Of a DNA stretch of 64,000 nt, positions 23,099 to 36,300 are shown piece by piece. The notes beneath the pieces were generated by a model. It was not told the DNA's origin and did no database searches. It worked only from the letters and a program-made list of their open reading frames with translations. The DNA is from Actinernus sp. WN-2022. Lineage: Eukaryota > Cnidaria > Anthozoa > Actiniaria > Actinernidae. Position 1 is the first letter of the stretch, and each line of letters begins with the position of its first letter. The stretch spans positions 79,011,537 through 79,075,536 of the forward strand of contig JAOWCC010001589.1 in NCBI GenBank assembly GCA_030867875.1, read 5' to 3'. The translations under genes and the position numbers were made by a program.

Positions 23099-24913
23099 CA
23101 AGAGACCATCACATAAGAGAACTGATCTCCGTACCCTATGATAGTCTGCGCCAATCTATTTTTGGCTCAGTGGACGTCACGATGCTATTTTAAGATTCGG
23201 TTCCAGCTCCTCACGGATTTTCATCGCTCCATCTCATGAATTCAACCTTGATTTCAACAAAGAAAGAGGGGCGATGGATGCGAAGCTTCAAAGCTCTGAA
23301 TTATCAAGGGCACCCAATGAAGTTTTCGGTTAAAAAGCTGTTCGGGAGAGTAAGTTAGCCTAAAACTTTCGGATTTGAAAAAATTGTCACTAGAACATTG
23401 TTTTCTGAAATACTGGCTAGAAAATATGTTTTCAATCCCTAGAAAATTATAGAAGAAAAGGGAGACTAAGAGGTTTCCTCTAAAATATTCGTACGTATTC
23501 GCCTGATCAATAGAGTAAGAGCTTTCCCCTAAAGTATTCGTACGTTTTCGTCTGTTCAACAGAGTCCGGAAAAAAAACATTGGTTGGAATGGAAAAAAAA
23601 ACATTATCACAAATCATTTAAAGTTTTCGAGAACACATTTTCATTCCCTAAGAAATTCTGACATCTAAAATCCGAAAGAATAAACCTTTAGCAAATGGAG
23701 GTCACCTAAAAGAATTGCCTAATGGGAAAAAAGAACCCCTAAAAAAATCGTACCTCCACAAAACTTTGCAACATGGGCTAGGAAATTATTGTTTATGTTC
23801 TAGACTACTAACAAATTCGTAGGCCGGGAATATTTTGCCATAGTATTTTCGGTTGATGCGATTTCCACCTAGAAAATCCGAACAGCTAATAGCTTTCTAG
23901 AATACGTCAAAAGACAAAGTTAAATGGCTAGATGAGCTGCACATAACTGGTTTCAAACGAATTTCAAAAAGTACTCGTTGGGTGCCCTTGAATTATGGCT
24001 CTGAATTATGTGTTGCTCCATAAACTTACTACCCGGACTGGTATGGGACGGATCTGACCTGATCTGACTTGAACACTCGAGAAAATGAACTTTGAATTTA
24101 ATTAATATAAGCTACGGAGTGTAATTTGAAAACCCGTTTAAAAATATTGCCGTTTGGACTGTAGGCTGCATTAAGCCAGACCCGTAAGAAATTCGGATGT
24201 GACCTGGAAGCCGTGAAAAGAAACTAGAGTGACCTGAATTTCGTGAAACTATAAAAGGAAATGAAGCCGTATTCCATTCAGTTTGTAGCCGGATCGGTGA
24301 GCATGGAAGTCTTCCAAAAAATTGAATAAATTAACAATCCCGTATCGTTGTTATTGAAACTTCGCTTACCTTATCAATACTCGTTCCCTGTAGTTCATAT
24401 TCATGTATAGCTAGATAACATACCTAGGGAACTGACCGGATTATTAGCTCTTTCATCAGGCTAATAATTTTAGAAACGTTCAGTTTATAGCAAGCAAGCA
24501 CGCTCGACTTTTGACCACAATTTTGCGAAATTATAAATCCAGTTAATCTGAAACACTGAGTTTGGAATTATCGTAAACAGACGCTTACAATTCGCTAAAG
24601 AAATTAGAAATAGAACCTATAATATCGTAAATAATCGGACATGCTTTTGCAACACCGTAATCAATATGAATCTGTAGAGTAACTGTCGTGAAAGTAGAAA
24701 ATTGTGAATGCTTTGATTACTGAGTAAAATACTTAATGCATTCTTCTGCTCTCGCCGCCCGCCGGGCCATTCGGACACGTGACACCCACAACCAATCGGA
24801 TAGTAGTAAAAATAGTCGAACTAATTTATGCAAGCTAAAAATAAATCGGCGCAGACTATCATGGGGAGAGAGGCTAGTATGGGGGATCGGTTCTCTTAGG
24901 TGATGGTCTCTTG
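23099..24913. mobile_element. nested TIR element, ends caagagaccatcac
   Basis: The left end caagagaccatcacataaga and right end tcttaggtgatggtctcttg are inverted. Similarity continues inward to gatagtctgcgcc / ggcgcagactatc. Flanks are atatagg at 23092-23098 and 24914-24920 (7-bp duplication). No transposase. It lies within the 20284-25093 element and contains 23305-23990. Confidence 0.8.
23305..23990. mobile_element. doubly nested TIR element, ends caagggcacccaa
   Basis: Ends caagggcacccaa / ttgggtgcccttg, flanked by aattat on both sides; the flank gctctgaattat is also repeated at 23998-24009. The ~686-bp interior is a degenerate series of ctagaaaattcg / cctaaaatattcgtac words at roughly 30-60-base spacing, with no coding frame. 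Confidence 0.7.
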
Positions 24914-25102
24914 ATATAGGTAAGGTTTTTATTTTGGCCAGCATGATGTGACCCACAAACTCTTTAATACTACCGCCGTGACAGTTTTATTTGCATAAAT
25001 TACATTGTTAATCCGCCTTGACGTCACTGGACGGCATTACAGACGTCTCTCTCGGGAGGAACGAACCAGAGGAGACGGCTGGAATTCAGGCTACCGAGAT
25101 AT

Positions 25103-25220
25103 GGGCATTGGAATATATAATTTTCTTTAACAAATGACTGTATTTTTGTCCTGGCTCTTAGGTTTATGAGCAAGGACAAAAATAGTGATTTGTTAAATAG
25201 AATTATATATTCCAATGCCC
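25103..25220. mobile_element. 118-bp hairpin repeat gggcattggaatatataat
   Basis: Near-perfect inverted repeat from gggcattggaatatataat to attatatattccaatgccc, with inner tatttttgtcc / ggacaaaaata arms. It directly adjoins the right 9-bp duplication of the 20284-25093 element. Confidence 0.8.
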
Positions 25221-25737
25221 ATAATCGATGAAAATCCCCCAAAAATAGCGGAAAGTGGTTCTAAATGCTTGATTTGTTCGTCAGCTGCCCTCAAGATTGA
25301 ACAAAATGTACGTTTTCGGAAGAAGCTCTACTAATTTGGTTGGAATTATTCGATCTTCGCTGGATGTAGAGGTCAGTCGCTCCGACGGTTGCCCTGTACC
25401 TCAATTTCCATTGGCCGAGAAAAATAGACAGTAGATTTCAGATTGTTCATTTTCTATTGTTAACGGCAATCCGACAAGAGGTCGCTGCGAGCCTGCGAAA
25501 ACAAAATACATTTCCTTCTTCGAGGGTAAACATCAAATCTTTCTATAGGATAAATTAAGGTAGATTTATTGAACGGTAATTTCTAGATCTTCTGTGCAGT
25601 TCAGAAAAATAACAAGAAGACAAAGCCGGAGTTTTCAAACCGAAACCGTGTCAATATTTTGGCGTCAAAAAGTTTTAGAGACGAGCTATGATTGGTAGAG
25701 TCTCCGAGCAAAGAATTTGGCGCCACGCTGTGAATGG

Positions 25738-26630
25738 TCGGCGTTTCACCTGCTTCTCTTGTTAAAACGTTTATGACCCCCTATAAATGAATTAAAACTT
25801 AGATGACCCCCCTATAAATGAATTAAAACTTAGATGACCCCCCTATAAATTTGCTCAAAATTTTATTGACCCCCCTCCAATAAAAAAAGATGGTTGTGCA
25901 AGAAAGAATGCAAACTGCATATACATGTAATCTATTATTATTCTAGATTGATGGTATTTTCCATGATACATTACCTTTGTTTAGTAGAAACATATATATA
26001 TATACATGTATTCTTCTGGAAATCTATACCTCACCTCCTTCCTGGATTGGTACTTAAATTGGTATTCAGTTAATTTGTGCATGATATTGCATTGTAGTGC
26101 ACCATATTGCATTGTTCCGTGGTCTCAAATAAATAAATGAAAAAGAGCTTAGCATTGGCATATATTAATCTCCTGGGCCCGGTTGTTTGAAGCAAGGTTA
26201 AGCGCCAACCCTGGGTTAAATTGCTGACCCTGGGTTAAATCCTACAGATTGCAATTACAGATTTAGCGCTAACCTAGTGTTAAAGTTAACCTTGCTTCGA
26301 ACAACCTGGCCCTGGACACCAATGTATTATCTGTCCTATGAGGATGTGCCTTTGATCATGAGCTTTGAGAATTACCATCAAGTATTGCGAGGGCCTTAGG
26401 CCCGAGCCTAAATGTTTGAGATTTTACTACTTCTAAAACACTGGTTTCTTGTATTCTGGAGACTAAACATTGGCTTGGCATTACAACAACAATTTCATTA
26501 CATTTTATATGACAGGTACGTCAAAACTTTGATGATCCCCCTACAAAAGCACTTAAATCTTTTGTTGCCCCCCCATGATTTAACCGACCCCCCCCCCCCC
26601 CCCCCCCCCAGCCATAAATAATGAACACGC
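25738..26630. mobile_element. GACCCCCC-family DNA element, copy A
   Basis: Homologous in reverse orientation to 61270-62097. Repeated gacccccctataaatgaatt-type motifs lie at the left (25780-25880) and g-run-complement motifs plus poly-C at the right (26540-26610). The right end gccataaataatgaacacgc matches the TIR of copy B; the left TIR is missing or truncated. A MITE at 26177-26310 interrupts it. Confidence 0.75.
26177..26310. mobile_element. MITE gcccggttgtttgaagcaag inserted in copy A
   Basis: TIRs gcccggttgtttgaagcaag and the complement of cttgcttcgaacaacctggc. Flanked by cctgg at 26172-26176 and 26311-26315. The related element at 61270-62097 lacks it and reads straight through the equivalent site (aatctcct|caacaccaatg on its complement), so this is a filled versus empty site pair. 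Confidence 0.85.
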
Positions 26631-26771
26631 CCTAAATCTGGGGAAAGGAATATTGTTTGGATTGAAGCAGCCGTTATATATATATATATATTAGTGGAGA
26701 GAAGCGCTGAGTAGAAGCTGGTCCGATTGCTTTCTGTTTCCTGCTATTTGAGGTTTACATAAAAAGCCACT

Positions 26772-26940
26772 GAATTCACTCTTCACCTGGAGGCCATCTA
26801 GGATTCAGAGCAAGGCAATCCTTTGTTTTTTCAACGTTAGTCTCTCATTGAGGGATTATCTGAACGAGTTTAGCCTAACAAAAATAGAGGATTGTGTTGC
26901 TTTGAATCCAAGATAGCCACCAGGTGAAAAGAGTGAATTA
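26772..26940. mobile_element. fold-back MITE, arm gaattcactcttcacctgg
   Basis: Arms tgaattcactcttcacctgg and ccaggtgaaaagagtgaatt, with further inverted ggattcagagcaaggcaatcc / ggattgtgttgctttgaatcc. About 169 bp, 300 bases beyond the MAO stop codon. Confidence 0.75.
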
Positions 26941-27251
26941 CTATCCTAGCTACTAAATTGATATTGATAGTATAAAATTACATCAAAATCACTATAAAAA
27001 TTAAATTGAAAAATATAAATATTTAGAAAGTAGAACTTCATTAAAGTCCTAATATTGGTAAATAATTACCGAGATACAGGTAAATTTGTTTTGGCCGGCC
27101 CAGTTCTTATATGGACCAGCTAATCCCAAAGTTTTTGACAAGATTCTGACATAAATGTACTTGACCATTGAACACCTTGCCAACTATATTTCATTATTTT
27201 AATAAATCTATGGCCATCATTTCTAATTCTGTGTTTCAATCCATGTCTCAC

Positions 27252-27398
27252 TTAAAACCAATTGCATCTATATTTGGCATAGGCAACTGCTGCTATTCCA
27301 CCAATACCAATCACAGATATCCCTGCCAGAAGACCTGGAATTGAGGGCATCAGGTACTTCTGGGTAAAGGTGGGTTCTATGAAAGGGAATTCCATTGC
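27252..27398 (-). CDS. MAO: MAO terminal exon (membrane anchor)
   Basis: Acceptor attactacag. Encodes [20 protein letters not shown], then [20 protein letters not shown], then AKYRCNWF and stop. The PSIPGLL motif and hydrophobic helix match the MAO outer-mitochondrial-membrane anchor. Confidence 0.93.
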   Translation of the reverse strand, partial: AMEFPFIEPTFTQKYLMPSIPGLLAGISVIGIGGIAAVAYAKYRCNWF

Positions 27399-30300
27399 CT
27401 GTAGTAATGGAAGGCAGCAACAAAACGTTATACCGGTACATGTATGTTGCAACAGAAAAGTAGACAATAATTACCAGGAAAAGAGATAGTAGACAAACAA
27501 ATTAATCTAACAAATCTTCCAGATGTATCTGTTATTTTTTGTAAGTAGTTGCCCCCTCCCAAAAAGTATGAGGATACAATGTTCCCTCTTCCAGATGGAT
27601 CTGGTATTTTTTTGTAAGTAGTTGCCCCCTCCCAAAAAGTATGAGGATACAATGTTCCCTCTTCCAGATGGATCTGGTATTTTTGGTAAGTAGTCGCCCA
27701 ATCCCCAAAAAGTATGAGGATACAATGTTCCCTCTTCCAGATGGATCTGGTATTTTTGGTAAGTTGTCGCCCAATCCCAAAAAATGTATGAGGATACAAT
27801 GTTCCCTCTTCCAGATGGATCTGGTATTTTTTGTAAGTAGTCGCCCCCTCCCAAAAAATGTATGAGGATACAATGTTCCCTCTTCCAGATGGATCTGGTA
27901 TTTTTTGTAAGTAGTCGCCCCCTCCCCCAAAAAGTATGAGGATACAATGTTCCCTCTTCCAGATGGATCTGGTATTTTTTTGTAAGTAGTCGCCCACTCC
28001 CAAAAAAGTATGAGGATACAATCTTCTCTCTTCCAGATGGATCTGGTATTTTTGTAGTAGTCGCCCCCTCCCAAAAAATGTATGAGGATACAATGTTCCC
28101 TCTTCCAGATGGATCTCATATTTTTTTGGAAGTAGTTGTCCCCTCCCAAACAATGTATGAGGATACAATCTTCCCTCTTCCAGACAGATCTCGTATTTCT
28201 TGTAAGTAGTCGCCCCCTCCCAAAATATGTATGAGGATACAATGTTCCCTCTTCCAGATGGATCTGGTATTTTTTTAAAGTTAAGTCACCCTGTCCCCCA
28301 AAAAAGTATGAGGATACAATGTTCCCTCTTCCAGATGGATCTGGTATTTTTGGTAAGTAGTCGCCCAATCCCAAAAAATGTATGAGGATACAATGTTCCC
28401 TCTTCCAGATGGATCTGGTATTTTTTTGTAAGTAGTTGCCCCCTCCCAAAAAGTATGAGGATACAATCTTCCCCCTTCCAGATGGATCTGGTATTTTTGT
28501 AGTAGTCGCCCCCTCCCAAAAAAATATATGAGGATACAATGTTCCCTCTTCCAGATGGATCTGGTATTTTTTTGTAAGTAGTCGCCCCCCTCCCCAAAAA
28601 AGTATGAGGATACAATGTTCCCTCTTCCAGACAGATCTGGTATTTTTCATAAGTAGTCGCCCATCCCAAAAAAGTATGAGGATATAATCTTCCCTCTTCC
28701 AGATGGATCTGGTATTTTTTTGTAAGTAGTTGCCCCCTCCCAAAAAGTATGAGGATACAATGTTCCCCTCTTCCAGATGGATCTGGTATTTTTTGTAAGT
28801 AGGCACCCCCTCCCCAAAAAAGTATGAGGATACAATGTTCCCTCTAACAGATGGATCTGGTATTTTTCGTAAGTAGTCGCCCAATCCCAAAAAAGTATGA
28901 GGATACAATGTTCCCTCTTCCAGATGGATCTGGTATTTTTTTGTAAGTAGTTGCCCCCTCCCAAAAAGTATGAGGATACAATCTTCCCCCTTCCAGATGG
29001 ATCTGGTATTTTTGTAGTAGTCGCCCCCTCCCAAAAAAATATATGAGGATACAATGTTCCCTCTTCCAGATGGATCTGGTATTTTTGGTAAGTAGTCGCC
29101 CAATCCCAAAAAATGTATGAGGATACAATGTTCCCTCTTCCAGATGGATCTGGTATTTTTTGTAAGTAGTTGCCTCCTCCCAAAAAATGTATGAGGATAC
29201 AATGTTCCCTCTTCCAGATGGATCTGGTATTTTTTGTAAGTAGTCGCCCCCTCCCCCAAAATGTATGAGGATACAATGTTCCCTCTTCCAGATAGATCTG
29301 GTATTTTTCATAAGTAGTCGCCCACCCCAAAAAAGTATGAGGATATAATCTTCCCTCTTCCAGATGGATCTGGTATTTTTTTGTAAGTAGTTGCCCCCTC
29401 CCAAAAAGTATGAGGATACAATGTTCCCTCTTCCAGATGGATCTGGTATTTTTGGTAAGTAGTCGCCCAATCCCCAAAAAGTATGAGGATACAATGTTCC
29501 CTCTTCCAGATGGATCTGGTATTTTTGGTAAGTTGTCGCCCAATCCCAAAAAATGTATGAGGATACAATGTTCCCTCTTCCAGATGGATCTGGTATTTTT
29601 TGTAAGTAGTTGCCCCCTCCCAAAAAATGTATGAGGATACAATGTTCCCTCTTCCAGATGGATCTGGTATTTTTTGTAAGTAGTCGCCCCCTCCCCCAAA
29701 AAGTATGAGGATACAATGTTCCCTCTTCCAGATGGATCTGGTATTTTTCGTAAGTAGTCGCCCAATCCCAAAAAAGTATGAGGATACAATGTTCCCTCTT
29801 CGAGATGGATCTGGTATTTTTTTGTAAGTAGTTGCCCCCTCCCAAAAAGTATGAGGATACAATCTTCTCTCTTCCAGATGGATCTGGTATTTTTGTAGTA
29901 GTCGCCCCCTCCCAAAAATGTATGAGGATACAATGTTCCCTCTTCCAGATGGATCTCGTATTTTTTTGTAAGTAGTTGTCCCCTCCCAAACAATGTATGA
30001 GGATACAATCTTCACTCTTCCAGACAGATCTCGTATTTCTTGTAAGTAGTCGCCCCCTCCCAAAATATGTATGAGGATACAATGTTCCCTCTTCCAGATG
30101 GATCTGGTATTTTTTTAAAGTTAAGTCACCCTGTCCCCCAAAAAGTATGAGGATACAATGTTCCCTCTTCCAGATGGATCTGGTATTTTTTGTAAGTAGT
30201 TGCCCCCTCCCAAAAAATGTATGAGGACACAATGTTCCCTCTTCCAGATGGATCTGGTATTTTTTGTAAGTAGTCGCCCCCTCCCCCAAAATGTATGAGG

Positions 30301-33300
30301 ATACAATGTTCCCTCTAACAGATGGATCTGGTATTTTTCGTAAGTAGTCGCCCAATCCCAAAAAAGTATGAGGATACAATGTTCCCTCTTCCAGATGGAT
30401 CTGGTATTTTTTTGTAAGTAGTTGCCCCCTCCCAAAAAGTATGAGGATACAATCTTCCCCCTTCCAGATGGATCTGGTATTTTTGTAGTAGTCGCCCCCT
30501 CCCAAAAAAATATATGAGGATACAATGTTCCCTCTTCCAGATGGATCTGGTATTTTTTGTAAGTAGTCGCCCCCTCCCCAAAAAAGTATGAGGATACAAT
30601 GTTCCCTCTTCCAGACAGATCTGGTATTTTTCATAAGTAGTCGCCCATCCCAAAAAAGTATGAGGATATAATCTTCCCTCTTCCAGATGGATCTGGTATT
30701 TTTTTGTAAGTAGTTGCCCCTCCCAAAAAGTATGAGGATACAATGTTCCCTCTTCCAGATGGATCTGGTATTTTTTGTAAGTAGTCACCCCCTCGCCAAA
30801 AAAGTATGAGGATACAATGTTCCCTCTAACAGATGGATCTGGTATTTTTCGTAAGTAGTCGCCCAATCCCAAAAAAGTATGAGGATACAATGTTCCCTCT
30901 TCCAGATGGATCTGGTATTTTTTTTGTAAGTAGTTGCCCCCTCCCAAAAAGTATGAGGATACAATCTTCCCCCTTCCAGATGGATCTGGTATTTTTGTAG
31001 TAGTTGCCCCCTCCCAAAAAAATATATGAGGATACAATGTTCCCTCTTCCAGATGGATCTGGTATTTTTTGTAAGTAGTCGCCCCCTCCCCAAAAAAGTA
31101 TGAGGATACAATGTTCCCTCTTCCAGATAGATCTGGTATTTTTCATAAGTAGTCGCCCATCCCAAAAAAGTATGAGGATATAATCTTCCCTCTTCCAGAT
31201 GGATCTGGTATTTTTTTGTAAGTAGTTGCCCCCTCCCAAAAAGTATGAGGATACAATGTTCCCTCTTCCAGATGGATCTGGTATTTTTTGTAAGTAGTCA
31301 CCCCCTCCCCAAAAAAGTATGAGGATACAATCTTCTCTCTTCCAGATGAATCTTTTTTTTTTTGTAGTAGTCGCCCCCTCCCAAAAATGTTTGAGGATAC
31401 AATGTTCCCCCTTCTAGATGGATCTCGTATTTTTGTAAGTAGTTGCCCCCTCCCCAAAAAAGTATGAGGATATGATGTCACTAGAAATAATTTACCTACA
31501 CTCACTCCCTAGAAATACATGTAATATGTTCTTACCAATACTTGTTCTGCTCTGGATGTCACATCTTCTTCAGTTATTTTTCCAAACAACTGGGCCACCT
31601 ACAAGGAGAAGCAGCGTGTGTCAAAGGCAGAAAAAGTATGACATGCTGTTTTGAAATAACACCTTAGTCTCTGTAAACCAGTAAAATCAGAGGGAATCAT
31701 TTACAAATGGACTAATTTCTATTTTACTGCAACCATTTTGTACCACCAAGTTTCCCCGATTGAATGCAATAAATTACTAACCTGAATCAAACCTCAGGGT
31801 TTTCTTTTTCAAGGTTTAAGTCTGATAAGAGATCAAGTAAGAAATGATACCAAAACATGCAACAGTTTACAATCTCCCAGCTCAATCTTCCAACTCTGGT
31901 TTAAATTTTCAAAACCACTGTTCTTTGTTTTTCCATCTTTAGCTAAACTGCAGAATACAGTGCTATTTGGATATTAAACATTTGTTTTTCAACGTTTTCA
32001 TACAAAGTTAACAAACCTTAAATCGAATATCAAACTTTAATGTGTGTATAAATCGTAAGGAAAAGAAAATGATCTGTAGTTTTAGTAATCTTTAAAAAAA
32101 GCTGTCAGTAAAGCAGCACTGCAATGCCAAGTACTGTATTTTGCTGTTTGCCACTCCTGTAACACTAGGTTTAAATCATATTCCTATTCCATGTGTAATT
32201 CTGAGGCTGTTCTCTCCAAGGGACATTTTTGAAAAAAGTTTTCAAGTATTCATTTTTTAACCGCATTGTTGATCTATGGAACAGCTTGTCTATTCTAACA
32301 AATTCATTACTCACAAGGAAGCGTTTTCATAGTTTTTAATACTGGTTCCTGTGTATATAGTTATCATAGTTTTATTCATATTGTAGTGTACACTCTGAGG
32401 GTGGTTTCCTGAAAATGGGAGTATTGCTCTTGGTGATGCTCTTGTTTCCAGGAGGCCTTCACCTCTCAAAACCTTGCATTTTATTGGACCCCATTTGGAC
32501 TGCACTGACAAAGAATTCCATTGTGTTAGGGTTAGGGTTTGTATTGTTTCAGGGTTAGGCACTGTTTGGATAGCCAGTACTATTCCAGGTTCTGAGGAGG
32601 TGAAGGCCGCCCCCTTGTTTCTGGAGAACCACATTTAGAGTGTCTGTACATATGGTTATGTAATAATTTTAATACATGTACAGGTGGTTTATTTTTATAA
32701 GGAACATTTTCATGTTCTGTATAAACCTTCCTAATTATGCAGATATCTTTTGTAAATATTGTGTAATTGAATTGAGTAAATCAATCAATCAATACATAAA
32801 TCAATAAATCAATGAATAAATGAATCAATAAATCAATAAATCAATAAAATACCTGACATTCATGGCAATTGGAGCGATTCTACATATTGTTTGGGCAGGG
32901 GGAAATTACATATCAATATACCAATTAATAGATGTATGGATAGATTGTTAGGACTATCTTATAAGCTCATTGTATCCTAGCAAACTACTCAATTTTCTCT
33001 CAAGGACTCAAACTGCTATCCTCTCAGGCTATTACTATGTATATGTACCTCCAGTGCAACTCTCTCTCCTGCTTCAACTGCTCCCTCCATGTAGCCAGCC
33101 CAAAAGGTAGCCGTTATTGTACCAGCAAATTGGATCCGACCAAATGGTTCACGGAGAGCTCTGAAATAGAAATGAAAGCACACAATAAAATGAAACGTTT
33201 TAAAACCAAGAGCATTTGTTTCTTTCCTTTTAGAATTAGGTACTCTTTTCGGATACGTATGCAAGCAGGTTTATGTTCTGTACTTGTAAAGGCAAGGGAT

Positions 33301-36300
33301 AGGTAGTGGGAGTAGTCTGGTATCAACTGTGCGAGTAGTAGCACTTCAAGTTGCTTACTTTCCATATCTGGTTAACACACCAGGTGGATATGTACCAACA
33401 TAACAACCTCCAGCAAACTTATCTTCCATCCAGTTCTTCTCTAAGTACCCAACAGGCTGTCACGGGGGAGACAAAAATGTACATGTACTGGTAAGCTAAG
33501 TGTATTTATGCCTCAGACTCTTTCTTAGTTGTTGTCTTTGACCTCAAAATTAAAGTGTGACTACAACATGAAAGTATTATTTTATATGTTTTTCTCCAAA
33601 TTGCAATGATTATAACTGCTCTAATACTCACGTTTAAAGCATCTGGACTGTCGTATATCAATGCATACTGCTTGCAAATCAATTGCTTCCTTTGAAAAGA
33701 ATACACAATGATAAATAATTAATCTAGAAAAGCCAGGGTGATTTTGGAAGCCAAGAAACGGCTGGATCTTCAGGAATGGAATATGTGCACATTCAGGGAT
33801 GGGGAGCTACATGTACATGTATATGACATTACTACAGTAGCTATACGGCTACATTGTATATACTGCCGATTATGGAGTCAGGTTTGTCTCTTAGTCCAAA
33901 TTGAGCTCAGTTATCGTTTTTGACCTCCGTCAAAGATGCGATTTATTTTTTAAAGGTCTGAAATGTGGTGTTAAGTTTGTGTGAAGGTGTACACAGAAAA
34001 TACAAAATGCACTTCAGAGAATGTATATGAGAAAGAGGATAAACCCAAGGGATACATTAAATAAATCTTTGCTAGCTTACCTTTCTTCTTTGGACAGTAA
34101 TGTCATCCTCCTTGCACTATCAGCCAAAATGAACCTGTGGAATGTAGAACACAAAGAATAACGAAAATTATCTCAAAGCTCATGCAGCAACTAAGTTGGA
34201 ACAATAATCAGTCCCTGGTTGTTCAAAGTGTCCCGGGGAAGAGTAAAATTTAATAATGCTCTATCCACTGGATAAAATTTAATGCCTTTTCAAGGTAGCC
34301 TGCATTACCAGGCTCTTTAAGGTGGAGAGAAGGGTGATACTGTCAGTATCACTGCCTGCAGTTGAGTGCAAACCCACAATGTCAATGCCATAAGTGATTC
34401 ACAGTATCTGAGCAAGATACATGCTACAATGGAGCTAGCTGGGAAACAAGTCCAGATGCAAATTTACTCTAGCACCTCATGCAATGTCATTCCCAAGAAA
34501 TATCTCCCAGCAGAAACAAAACTAAAGAAGACTTATAGAAAGCTGACCATGTATAGCAAGAGTAGCATGCATGCCTGTATTTGGAACCTCTAGATTGCAC
34601 AAGTATAATCCAAAAAACCTGAAAGAAATACAATGCAGTGTTTTTCGAAGGAGAGTATACCTCGTTAATTGAAGCACGTGCGGCACAGCAAATGGGATTA
34701 CTTGTAGTCCAACATCACAACATTCAGCAAGTCAATGTGGATGATCGATATCCAATACCAGCAAACCGAGGAAAATTACTCACTAAAGAGCAAGCCATGA
34801 CCAAGTATGCAGACATATTTTAGGGTCTAGAAAAGATGGAAGGAAATTAGCTACATTTACAAGATTATAAGGCAATACTCCCTGTAGTTAGGACACCGTG
34901 CACAGTATCCACTGCAGTCAAAGGAAAGCTGAAAAAGCTTGTTAATAGTTAAGAGTTTGCATAGGCTAACTGGATCAAGACTTGCAAGTAACAAACAAGG
35001 TAGAAGAACCCACAGAATGGGTCTCAAATAAGACTGCTGCAGTCATGCCAAGTCCAATGGAAAGGTTAGAGTTTGCATAGACCCCTCAATGAAGCACTTA
35101 AAAAATAATTATCCCTTACCGATAATCGAGGACACTCTTCCAGAGTTAGAAAAGGCTAAATTAAAGTCTTTACTAAAGCCGACTTGAAGGAAAGATTTCT
35201 GCAAATAGCAGTTGGACGAAGAGTCCAGCTATCTTAACACATTTCAGACACCATGGGGACGTTATTGTTGGGTCTGTCAGTCCTGCACCAGAGTACTTTC
35301 AGCAAAAATTGGATCAGAACCTGCTAGGATTACCAGGAATCTATGCAATAGCAGAGGACTTGTTGATAACTGGCCAAGGTGATACCGTCAAGATGAGGCA
35401 GACAGATAGCATGATGTCAACCTTGAACGTCTACTAATGAGATGCAGAGATAAGAACATAAAGTTGAACAAGTTCAGTTGTGAACAGGTCTCATACACTG
35501 GACACCTACTAACAAACATTCTGCACCACTATACTTTACCATACGAGATGAGCTATCAGCTCAAGATGAAATCATCTTCAAGGGTTTGAGATGCATAATT
35601 AATGTCCATCAATCTATTCCCAGAAGATACGAGAGAAACTCCATAGAGCACATACAGGGATTGGCCAGATAAGTAGTATATTGGCCTGGTATGAATAGTG
35701 ACCTTACAGAATATATATCACCAGATGTGAGACCTGTTTAACCTTCCAGAATAATCAAGCAAAGGAACCACTCATTTGTGAAGATTGGAGTGAATATCTT
35801 CATAGTGGAGTGTAGAGACCACCAGGGCTAAAGTGAACAATCTGCACCGAAAAAGTGGTCGGTAAGTGGTCGGTAAGTGGTCGGTACGTGGTCGGTAAGT
35901 GGTTGGTAAGTGGTCGGTAAGTGGTCGGTAAGTGGTCGGTAAGTGGTCGGTAAGTGGTCGGTAAGTGGTTGGTAAGTGGTCGGTAAAACTGTGTCGGTAA
36001 GTGGTCGGTAAGTGGTCGGTAAGTGGTCGGTAAGTGGTCGGTAAGTGGTCGGTAAGTGGTCGGTAAGTGGTCGGTAAGTGGTTGGTAAGTGGTCGGTAAC
36101 TTGCGAACTCGAAAATTACGTGTTTGTCATCTCTTCAATACATTGTAGGTCCAGTTGAAATAAAATACCATATAAGAACGCTTAAAAGCTTCTAAAGATA
36201 GTTTCACAACACTTTAGTGTTCTTGCAACAATGAGGGCCAACAATAACATTGATAGTTCTTCACGAGCGGAAACCCGACGCCATTTTGTTTTGACCGGAT

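Larger units (their letters stand above)
20284..25093. mobile_element. 4.8-kb TIR transposon with 9-bp duplication (Mutator-like), container of nested elements
   Basis: Both ends start tagcctgaattccagccgtc and match for 54 bases with one mismatch; after a 14-base indel they match again through gccgtccagtgacgtca. Flanks are ccgagatat at 20275-20283 and 25094-25102, a perfect 9-bp duplication typical of Mutator-like elements. No MULE transposase is inside: the interior is a Penelope-type palindrome (20983-23012) and two nested TIR elements. Without these it would be a non-autonomous element of about 1 kb. Confidence 0.9.

Noticed and set aside
25780..25880. Tandem gacccccctataaatgaatt as a regulatory array
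   Set aside because: It recurs in the homologous element at 61935-62025, so it is transposon subterminal sequence rather than a local control region.
27428..31505. Very long - strand open frames (240-596 codons) with repeats such as [15 protein letters not shown]
   Set aside because: They exist in several frames at once and follow exactly the ~73-bp minisatellite; they cross intron sequence of MAO and have no splice or start context.
32520..32545. Telomere-like ttagggttaggg
   Set aside because: Only two to three units, insufficient for an interstitial telomeric tract.
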